Origin: a bacterium
GTDB lineage: Bacteria > Vulcanimicrobiota > Vulcanimicrobiia > Vulcanimicrobiales > Vulcanimicrobiaceae
NCBI GenBank assembly: GCA_021790935.1
Contig: JAJYFL010000002.1
Coordinates: forward strand, 1-64,000
Direction: 5' to 3'
Length of the DNA stretch: 64,000 bases
The notes beneath the pieces are model-generated. The model saw nothing but the letters and a program-made list of their open reading frames with translations. It had not been told where the DNA came from and did not search any database. Positions within the stretch are counted from its first letter, which is position 1. Every line of letters starts with the position of its first letter. Position numbers and translations under genes: made by a program. This document shows positions 8,115 through 14,423 of the stretch, piece after piece.

Positions 8115-9039
8115 GGAGATCCGCGAGGGCCTCGCCGGCCACGACCGGCCACGCCCCGTCCATCTTCACGATACGGTGCGGCGCGGCCCACGGGTACCAG
8201 CGAGCCGTCTGCAGCGCGAAACTCGGATTCGCCGCGAATGCTGCGACGGTCGGCGTTCCCACCATGCCGGCAACGTGAAGCGCGCCCGAATCCGGTGCGA
8301 CGAGCGCCCGCGCGGCGGCGATCGCGGCCTTCCACGCGGCGAGATCTGCGAAGCGCTCCACCGGTAAACCCGCCGCCTGCTCGAACGCATCGGCGTAGCG
8401 TGCCTCCTCCGCCGCCGCGATCGCGCGCACCGGCGTACGCCGGGCGATGCGGCCGGCCAGATCCGCTACCTCCGCGAGCGGCCGCCCCAAGCGTTCCCAC
8501 TTGTCCGTGATCTGCAGCGCGACGCGCGCATCCGGCAGCGGATCCGCGTCCAGCACGAAACGCCGCAGCACCGAGGGATCGCGCGACGGCTGCGCGCCGC
8601 CCAGTAGGCTGCGACCGAGTTCGAAGAGCACCGCGCACTCGTGCGGGGCGCGCTCGTCGAGCCCGGCGGTTCGGTGGACCGTCGACGTGCAGAGACGGCG
8701 AACCCAAAGGGTTTTGAGCGGTTTCCCCCAGCCGTTCTCGAAGCCGATTCGCACCGGGATGCGGGCCGCCCGCGGAAGGCGGTACCCTTGCGCGTCTTCG
8801 GTGGCGATCAGCGCGCACGCATAGCCGTCGGCCTCGATTTCGCGTACGAGGCTCTGCGGTGCCGCGACGTAGGTGTGGGCCACCGCGCCTCGCGCGAAGA
8901 TGCCGGCATTCACGGTCGAGAGCACGATCCCGGTCGGGTAGCCCTTTGCGCGCAGCGCCGCCAGCAGGGGCACCAGCGCGAGCGCGTCGCCGATCGCGTC
9001 GAGGCGGACGATCAGTACGGATGGTGAAGTATCAGGCAT
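8080..9039 (-). CDS. glycosyltransferase family 9 (heptosyltransferase-like)
   Basis: 319 residues with a GT-B fold. The start SVLIVRLDAIGDALALVPLL is the GT9 N-terminal signature, and the C-terminal half has LVAPDSGALHVAGMVGTPTV, the nucleotide-sugar binding motif (D-S-G-x-x-H) of ADP-heptose:LPS heptosyltransferases. Known members build the lipopolysaccharide inner core; the acceptor here is unknown. Next to a DUF2079 membrane protein it suggests cell-surface glycan assembly and an outer membrane. The 3' end overlaps the DUF2079 gene by 35 bp. Confidence 0.87.
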   Translation of the reverse strand: MPDTSPSVLIVRLDAIGDALALVPLLAALRAKGYPTGIVLSTVNAGIFARGAVAHTYVAAPQSLVREIEADGYACALIATEDAQGYRLPRAARIPVRIGFENGWGKPLKTLWVRRLCTSTVHRTAGLDERAPHECAVLFELGRSLLGGAQPSRDPSVLRRFVLDADPLPDARVALQITDKWERLGRPLAEVADLAGRIARRTPVRAIAAAEEARYADAFEQAAGLPVERFADLAAWKAAIAAARALVAPDSGALHVAGMVGTPTVAAFAANPSFALQTARWYPWAAPHRIVKMDGAWPVVAGEALADLLSGTPPTVYRG

Positions 9040-9057
9040 GCTCGATTACTGGGTCGT

Positions 9058-9432
9058 GTGCGCGGCGGGGCCGCGCTAAGCCTGCACGTGCTCGCGAAAG
9101 ACGCCGTCGTGACGCTCGGTCGTGCCGAAGGATACGACGTGCTTCGCTCGTGCGGGCACGTCTCCGGTACCGCCATGCGACCGTACAATTTGCTGCGCGC
9201 GACCTTTCGAAGCCTCGGCGCATTCGTCGGGTTGAGCGCGCTCGATTGCGTGACCGATGCGGAGCGCGCACGCGAAGAGGCGCTCGACCAACTGCGGCGC
9301 AGGGCCGGCGAGCTCGGCGCCGAGGCGGTGATCGATCTTCGATTCCGCGTGAGCGAAACGCAGGACGGCTCGACGCGAATCCTCGCCTACGGCGAGGCCG
9401 TCGTATTGGCGCGAGCGGCTCGTGAGTCTTGA
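9058..9432 (+). CDS. UPF0145/YbjQ-family (DUF74) protein
   Basis: 124 residues from a GTG start 18 bp from the divergent GT9 start. Strands and helix in the order VVTLGRAEGYDVLRSCGHVS, FVGLSALDCVTDAERARE-ALDQLRRRAGELGAEAVIDLRFRVSE match the pentameric YbjQ/DUF74 fold, sometimes called a heavy-metal-binding domain. The family has no proven function. The 3' end overlaps the next gene by 11 bp, so they are probably translated together. Confidence 0.72.
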   Translation: MRGGAALSLHVLAKDAVVTLGRAEGYDVLRSCGHVSGTAMRPYNLLRATFRSLGAFVGLSALDCVTDAERAREEALDQLRRRAGELGAEAVIDLRFRVSETQDGSTRILAYGEAVVLARAARES

Positions 9433-10075
9433 GGAACGCGCGCGGCGCGAGCGCTTGCTTTCAAATGGCGCAGGCGCGGCCGCGGCGTGCCGTGCCTGCC
9501 GGATCGGCTACGAACGGCGCAACAACGTCTACGGAGAGGGCGAGCCATGCGCGCGCTTGATGCTCATCGGCGAAGGACCGGGCGAGACGGAAGATCTGCT
9601 CGGCCGGCCGTTCGTGGGGCGTGCCGGCGACCTGCTCGAAAAGATGCTCGGCGCGATCGGGCTGGCCCGCGAGGACGTCTACATCTGCAACACCGTCAAG
9701 TGCCGGCCGACGCTGCTGGATGGCGAGAAACTGCGAAATCGAGCTCCGGACCCGGCCGAGATGGCGAACTGCCGCCCGTTTCTCGACGAGCAGATCGAGA
9801 TCGTGGATCCCTCCGTCATTCTCGCGCTCGGCGCGCCCGCGGCGAAATCGTTTCTGGGGCGTGATTTTGCGATCACGCGCGGCCGCGGGCGGTGGTACGA
9901 CGGGCCGCGCGGCATCCCGTTGATGGTCACCTTCCATCCTGCCTACGTGTTACGCCAAGGAGGCACGGCGCTGACGGAGACCAAGCGGCAGGTCTGGTCG
10001 GATCTCAAAGCGGTACGCGCGAGGCTCGACGAGCCTTCCCTCAGCGAGCCCGCCCAAGCGAGTCTCTTCGAATGA
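9422..10075 (+). CDS. type 4 uracil-DNA glycosylase (Fe-S)
   Basis: 217 residues. It removes uracil from DNA to start base-excision repair. The iron-sulfur ligands are visible: CRAC (C23, C26), C94 in NTVKCRP and C117 in ANCRPFL. The active-site motif GEGPGETEDLLGRPFVG and the later MVTFHPAYVLR (catalytic His region) are typical of family 4, first characterised in thermophiles but common in bacteria. It starts with GTG inside the UPF0145 gene and its stop shares ATGA with rlmN. Confidence 0.9.
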   Translation: MSLEERARRERLLSNGAGAAAACRACRIGYERRNNVYGEGEPCARLMLIGEGPGETEDLLGRPFVGRAGDLLEKMLGAIGLAREDVYICNTVKCRPTLLDGEKLRNRAPDPAEMANCRPFLDEQIEIVDPSVILALGAPAAKSFLGRDFAITRGRGRWYDGPRGIPLMVTFHPAYVLRQGGTALTETKRQVWSDLKAVRARLDEPSLSEPAQASLFE

Positions 10076-11184
10076 AGCTTGAAACGTCCGGCGGCGTGCA
10101 AGCCGCGTGGTTTGCCGAGAAGGTTCGTCGCGCGGGATTCCCCGACGCGGAGGCCTTTGCGGCGCATTTCCGGTTGAAGCCCTACCGGCTTCGGCAGATC
10201 TACCGTGCCGCCGCCAAGGAACTCGCGGCGGATATCGGCGACGTCACGACGCTTCCCAAGGATCTTCGCGCCGCGCTCGCGGAGCGCGGCTTCTCGTTCG
10301 ACGCGGTCGTACCGGTTGAGGTGCGGCGCAGCAGCGATGGGCAGACGAGCAAAGGTCTCTTTCGGCTCGCCGACGGCAACGAAGTCGAAGCGGTGCTGAT
10401 GGAGCATCACGGCGATCGCAATACCGTCTGCATCTCGAGCCAAGCCGGCTGCGCGTTCGCCTGCGCGTTCTGCGCGACCGGCCAGGCCGGCTTCGCGCGC
10501 CAGCTCGAGCCGACCGAGATCTTCGACCAGGCGCGCTATTTCGCGCGAGAACTCGCCGCCACGGGCAAGCGCATCACCAACGTCGTCTTCATGGGCATGG
10601 GCGAACCGTTTCACAACTACGACGCCGTGATGGAAGCCGTCGCGCTGCTAAACGATCCACACGGGTTTGGGCTCGGTCACCGGCACATTACGATCTCGAC
10701 GGTCGGGCTCGTCGACAAAATCGATCGCTTTGCCGGCGAAGGTATCCAAGTGAACTTGGCGATCTCGCTGCACGCACCGAACGACGAAGTGCGCGGCGCG
10801 ATGATGCCGGTCAATCGCAAGTTTGCGATGGCAGAGTTGCTGGCCGCATGCGAGCGTTACGTCGCCAAAACGAACCGTAAGGTGTTTTTTGAATACGTGA
10901 TGCTCGCGGGCGTGAACGATACGCAGGAGCACGCGCAGCAACTCGCGCGCCTGCTTTCGGGGCACCTCTACCACGTCAATCTCATTCCGTACAACACCAC
11001 CCCGGATGGCGCGTTCTCGGGAAGTGAGGCCGCGCAGATTTGGCGCTTTGCAGCGGTACTCGATGCGGCCGGCGTGCCGACGACGGTGCGCCAGAACATG
11101 GGGCGCGATATCGCCGCCGCCTGCGGCCAGTTGCGCGCCGAGACCCAACCGAAGGCGCGATTTCGTGCTGGGCTCAAGAGGTGA
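10072..11184 (+). CDS. rlmN: dual-specificity 23S rRNA/tRNA adenine-C2 methyltransferase RlmN
   Basis: 370 residues, a radical-SAM enzyme that methylates A2503 of 23S rRNA and A37 of some tRNAs. The cluster motif C-x3-C-x2-C is at residues 127, 131 and 134 (CAFACAFCATG). VVFMGMGEPFHNYD follows, and the methyl-carrying cysteine lies near the end in GRDIAAACGQL. The ATG overlaps the glycosylase stop, so the longer upstream frame is not the start. A partial second copy of this 3' end lies 300 bp downstream. Confidence 0.95.
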   Translation: MKLETSGGVQAAWFAEKVRRAGFPDAEAFAAHFRLKPYRLRQIYRAAAKELAADIGDVTTLPKDLRAALAERGFSFDAVVPVEVRRSSDGQTSKGLFRLADGNEVEAVLMEHHGDRNTVCISSQAGCAFACAFCATGQAGFARQLEPTEIFDQARYFARELAATGKRITNVVFMGMGEPFHNYDAVMEAVALLNDPHGFGLGHRHITISTVGLVDKIDRFAGEGIQVNLAISLHAPNDEVRGAMMPVNRKFAMAELLAACERYVAKTNRKVFFEYVMLAGVNDTQEHAQQLARLLSGHLYHVNLIPYNTTPDGAFSGSEAAQIWRFAAVLDAAGVPTTVRQNMGRDIAAACGQLRAETQPKARFRAGLKR

Positions 11185-11268
11185 GACCGCCTTTGACTCG
11201 TCCGACTATGTGCGGCAATCGCGGAAGACGTCGTGAAGACGAGGCGCGGCATTACTGCTGCGCCTCGC

Positions 11269-11423
11269 GCGTTTCGATGTGCTTGGCCGGCCTGATACGT
11301 ACCGACCGTAGCATATCCGTGACGACTTCGCAACAGCCGTCAAGCTGCCGCGGCTGGAACGCCCGGGAATCGAACCCGGAGCTGCTCGGTGTATCAGGCC
11401 GGCAGTCGACACCATCGAAACGC
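11269..11423. repeat. interrupted inverted repeat (24 paired bases)
   Basis: GCGTTTCGATG (11269-11279) is the exact complement of 11413-11423, and GCCGGCCTGATAC (11286-11298) is the exact complement of 11391-11403. The two blocks are separated by 6 nt on one side and 9 nt on the other, giving a long stem with an internal loop around a 92-nt apical region. A transcript from either strand could fold it. Confidence 0.75.
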
Positions 11424-11426
11424 CCC
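11355..11426 (-). ncRNA. tRNA-like element, not a standard tRNA
   Basis: On the minus strand, GGGGCGT pairs with GCGTTCC (wobbles allowed) as a 7-bp acceptor stem. CCGGG-TTCGATT-CCCGG is a perfect T arm, an A stands at the discriminator position and CGA-TGGTG-TCG can form a short D arm. The middle arm is too long (CTGC-CGG loop CCG-A-GCAG) with no variable loop; a T-G-A-T loop sequence recalls tRNA-Ile(GAU). CCA is not encoded. It could be a decayed tRNA, a tmRNA-derived tRNA-like domain (the 5' GGGGCG...GTCGAC resembles tmRNA) or an attachment-site scar. Confidence 0.35.
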
Positions 11427-11494
11427 AGCGCTCATCAATCCCTCGCTATCGCGCGACGACAAGTGTGCCTGTGCGTTCGATTAGCCCGACTATT

Positions 11495-11593
11495 TGCGGG
11501 CAACTGCGCGCGGAGGCGCAACCGAAGGCGCCAGGCGAGCGCGTAAAGGATGCCGGCACGAGACGTCGCTTGGATACCAAGCGTTTTGGATGA
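11495..11593 (+). pseudogene. orphan rlmN-like 3' end
   Basis: The frame beginning at TGC 11495 reads CGQLRAEAQPKAPGERV and ends at TGA 11591-11593. The intact rlmN ends CGQLRAETQPKARFRAGLKR. At DNA level 31 of 38 bases match 11132-11169 with mostly silent changes, so this is a diverged duplicate of the 3' end, not a fresh copy. No upstream RlmN sequence is attached. Confidence 0.55.
11567..11587 (+). terminator. hairpin with short T run
   Basis: CGCTTGG-ATA-CCAAGCG is a perfect 7-bp stem with a 3-base loop, followed at once by TTTT. It would end transcription from the rlmN side about 100 bp before the GT2 gene. The T tract is short, so strength is uncertain. Confidence 0.45.
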
Positions 11594-11679
11594 CAACGGC
11601 ATAGCCTTCGTGACGGCCATAGGGGAACGCATAGTTCCATTGAACGATCGCGCAATGCAACTGCCGTTTATTTCCTAGA

Positions 11680-12840
11680 ATGCGCGTGCTCGATACGATA
11701 GCCGTGCTGGCGGCGGGCGCGTTTGCGGCGCGGTCGCTGCACGTGGCGCTCTGCTCGAACGACCGTATCGAACCGGTCGAACCGAGCGACGATCTGCCGC
11801 CACTATCGATCGTCGTGCCCGCGCGCGACGAGGAGCGCCAGATCGAAGGCTGCGTGCGCTCGCTGCTCGCGCAACGGTATCCGCACTTGGAGGTCGTCGT
11901 CGTCGACGATCGTTCGAGCGACGCTACGCATGCGATTCTAGCGCGGCTCGCCCGCGAAGACGATCGCTTGCGCATCGTTACGGGGGAGCCGCTGCCCCGC
12001 GGATGGGTCGGCAAACCCTGGGCGCTCCATCAGGGTGCGCGGCGGGCGAGCGGAGAGTGGCTCCTCTTCACCGATGCCGATACCGTGCACGAGCCGCGGG
12101 CCGCGGCCTCCGCCATGCGATACGCACGAGACCGCAAGCTCGGCGCGCTGAGTTTGCTCTCGACGCAGGATCTGGGATCTCTTGCCGAGCGCGCGGTCCT
12201 ACCGAGCATACTGTGGGCGATTGCTTGTGGTGCCGGTCCGCTCGCCGACGTGAACGATGCCTCCAAATCCGGCAGCGCCCTCTTCAACGGCCAGTACATA
12301 CTCATGCGAGCAGATGCCTACGCCGCGATCGGCGGGCACGAAGCCGTGAAGGGCGAGATCGCCGAGGACTTCGAACTCGCGCATCTGCTAAAGACCGACG
12401 GCCGGTACCGTACCATGCTCGTCGGTGCGAACGATCTCGTGCGCACGCGCATGTATCGCAACCTGCGCGAGATATGGAACGGCTTCGGCAAGAATCTTGC
12501 GCTGGGGGCCCGCGGCAACCCGCTCGTGCTCGCGGCAGGGGTGGGATTTCTCGCGTTCGTTGCGCCGGTGCCGCAGCTGCTGCTGCTGCGCGCCCTGCAG
12601 CGGCGCCGCTACCGGGAGGCCGCCTGGATGGGAGGCGCGACGGTTGCGACCATGCTGGCAGCTGAAGTTGGGATGCGGCGCTCGCGCTTTCCGCGCGGTT
12701 CGGGCGCCTGGCTGCCGGTGGGACTCACGATCATGTTGGGCATCCTGCTCGACTCGGCGTACCGTCATGCCGGCGGCCGAGGCGTTCGGTGGCGCGGGCG
12801 TCGCTACGGCGCGCGGCTCGGCCCTTCGCCGGAAGGCTGA
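11680..12840 (+). CDS. GT2 glycosyltransferase, hopanoid/carotenoid-type
   Basis: 386 residues. An N-terminal membrane segment (1-20) is followed by a GT-A domain: LSIVVPARDEERQIEGCVRS, VVVVDDRSSDAT and LLFTDADT (the D-x-D metal site). EIAEDFELAHLL is the acceptor/catalytic motif. Two to three C-terminal membrane helices (about 285-360) anchor it. The layout (PRGWVGKPWAL, then the DxD) matches HpnB-like and diaponeurosporenoate-type glycosyltransferases, which decorate hopanoids or carotenoids, but the acceptor cannot be fixed here. It starts at an ATG 93 bp after the hairpin terminator and precedes glyQS. Confidence 0.8.
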   Translation: MRVLDTIAVLAAGAFAARSLHVALCSNDRIEPVEPSDDLPPLSIVVPARDEERQIEGCVRSLLAQRYPHLEVVVVDDRSSDATHAILARLAREDDRLRIVTGEPLPRGWVGKPWALHQGARRASGEWLLFTDADTVHEPRAAASAMRYARDRKLGALSLLSTQDLGSLAERAVLPSILWAIACGAGPLADVNDASKSGSALFNGQYILMRADAYAAIGGHEAVKGEIAEDFELAHLLKTDGRYRTMLVGANDLVRTRMYRNLREIWNGFGKNLALGARGNPLVLAAGVGFLAFVAPVPQLLLLRALQRRRYREAAWMGGATVATMLAAEVGMRRSRFPRGSGAWLPVGLTIMLGILLDSAYRHAGGRGVRWRGRRYGARLGPSPEG

Positions 12841-12879
12841 GAAGGCGCGCCACCGGCGCGCTCGAACATCCTGCTCCCT

Positions 12880-14220
12880 ATGGAGACCGACGCCCGCCCG
12901 CGCGCGAGTATGGACGAGATCGTGGCGCTTGCCAAGCGCCGCGGCTTTATATTTCAGTCCAGCGAGATCTACGGCGGCATAGGCGGCTTCTACGATTACG
13001 GCCCACTCGGCACCATCCTAAAACGTAACGTCAAAGATGCGTGGTGGCGCGAAAACGTGGAGCTGCGCGACGACGTGGTGGCCTTCGATTCGTCGATCGT
13101 CATGCACCCGCTCGTATGGAAAGCCTCCGGGCACGTCGACGCATTTCACGATCGCCTCGTCGACTGCAAGATCTGTAAGCACCGCTTTCGCTTCGATCAC
13201 TTGAAGAATGCCGAGCAGTGCCCGGATTGCGGGAGCAAAGGGTCGCTGACGCAGCCGCGGAACTTCAATTTGATGCTGCAGACGCACGTCGGTCCGATGG
13301 AGGATTCGGCTTCGGTAGCATATTTGCGCCCGGAGACGGCTCAGGGCATCTTCGTCAATTTCAAGAACGTCTATCAAAGCGCGCGCAAGAGACCGCCGTT
13401 CGGCATCGCGCAGATCGGCAAGTCGTTTCGCAACGAGATCACTCCCGGAAATTTTACCTACCGCCTGCGCGAGTTCGAACAAGCCGAACTCGAATACTTC
13501 GTTCCCGACGACGGCAACGATCTGGCGACGTTCGAAACGTGGGTGGAACGGCGCAAGCAATGGTATGCCGATTACGGCGTGAAGCCCGACCGCTTGCGGT
13601 TCTACGAACTATCGCAGGAAGAACGCCCCCATTATGCCAAGGCCGGCGTCGACGTGGAGTATCTGTTCCCGTGGGGCTGGGGCGAACTCGAGTCGATCGC
13701 GCATCGTGGGACGTACGATCTCGACGCGCATATGGCGCTCTCGGGCAAAGACCTGCGCTTCTTCGACGAGGGTTCCAAGACGCATTACACGCCGCTGCTC
13801 ATCGAGAGCTCCGCGGGGGTGGATCGTACGGCGCTGACGATGCTGATCGATGCCTACGAGATCGACCGGAGCGTCGATCCCAACGGGAAGGATACCGAAA
13901 GGCTGGTGCTGCGCTTCCATCCGCGCATCGCGCCGGTGCAGGCGGCCGTATTTTCCCTGGCGCGCAACAAACCGGAGCTCGTCGAGCGGGCCCGTTCGAT
14001 CGAGAGCGCGCTTCGCCGGCGATTTCGAACGCAGTACGATGAGGGGAATATCGGGCAGCTCTACCGGCGCCAGGACGAAATCGGGACCCCCTGCTGCATT
14101 ACCGTCGATTTCGATACGCTCGAGGACGGAACCGTAACGGTGCGGGATCGCGACTCGATGCACCAGGAACGCGTCGGTGCCGGCGGGCTCGAGGCGCTCT
14201 TGCACGAAAGATTCGCCTAG
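12880..14220 (+). CDS. glyQS: glycine--tRNA ligase, single-chain class II type
   Basis: 446 residues, charging tRNA-Gly as a homodimer (eukaryote/archaeal-like GlyRS rather than the alpha2-beta2 form). The N-terminus FIFQSSEIYGGIGGFYDYGPLG, a zinc-ribbon-like insert (CKICKHRF ... CPDCGS), YLRPETAQGIFVNFKNV (motif 2 region) and IAQIGKSFRNEITPGNFTYRLREFEQ are all diagnostic. The anticodon-binding domain runs from about 335 to the end. A second possible ATG lies at 12910. The stop TAG shares its last two bases with the left end of the palindromic repeat. Confidence 0.95.
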   Translation: METDARPRASMDEIVALAKRRGFIFQSSEIYGGIGGFYDYGPLGTILKRNVKDAWWRENVELRDDVVAFDSSIVMHPLVWKASGHVDAFHDRLVDCKICKHRFRFDHLKNAEQCPDCGSKGSLTQPRNFNLMLQTHVGPMEDSASVAYLRPETAQGIFVNFKNVYQSARKRPPFGIAQIGKSFRNEITPGNFTYRLREFEQAELEYFVPDDGNDLATFETWVERRKQWYADYGVKPDRLRFYELSQEERPHYAKAGVDVEYLFPWGWGELESIAHRGTYDLDAHMALSGKDLRFFDEGSKTHYTPLLIESSAGVDRTALTMLIDAYEIDRSVDPNGKDTERLVLRFHPRIAPVQAAVFSLARNKPELVERARSIESALRRRFRTQYDEGNIGQLYRRQDEIGTPCCITVDFDTLEDGTVTVRDRDSMHQERVGAGGLEALLHERFA

Positions 14221-14383
14221 GAGGCTGTCGGAGTTGAGCCGTTTTCGGATTTGGTGCCGAATTTTGTTCGGAGACGAGGCGCGAAGAAGGAGCGAAGCCG
14301 TAGCTTCGTGACTGATGAGCAACGAAGTATTCGGGCAAAAGGCGGCCCAAAGACGGGAACGTGCTTAACTCCGACAGTCTCCT
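14219..14383 (+). repeat. palindromic dispersed repeat, copy A
   Basis: 165 bp. The ends AGGAGGCTGTCGGAGTTGAGC and its near-complement match at 19 of 21 positions, and imperfect pairing continues inward for about 55 bp per arm. The centre (GACGAGGCGCGAAGAAGGAG through CTGATGAGCAACGA) is almost identical in all three copies and itself contains the hairpin CGAAGC-CGTA-GCTTCG. This copy begins in the glyQS stop codon and ends 41 bp before ppdK. No transposase is encoded. Confidence 0.85.
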
Positions 14384-14423
14384 AGCTTCGACCCGACCGC
14401 TTTTCGGAGGTACGCACGACACG

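Larger units (their letters stand above)
11185..11679. other. 495-bp structured intergenic region between rlmN and the GT2 gene
   Basis: No protein gene is supported. The region holds a 7-bp hairpin GAGGCGC (11241-11247)/GCGCCTC (11260-11266), a 24-bp interrupted inverted repeat, a tRNA-like fold on the minus strand, a stray rlmN-like 3' end and a terminator-like hairpin, each listed separately. The amount of secondary structure is far above that of other gaps in the window, pointing to a non-coding RNA or the scar of an insertion. Confidence 0.6.

Noticed and set aside
14290-14345. Hammerhead-like core (CTGATGA ... CGAAG) in the centre of the palindromic repeat
   Set aside because: Stem II would have one or two base pairs only, the required GAAA is GAAG in copies A/C and GATG in copy B, and no cleavage triplet with matching stems was found.
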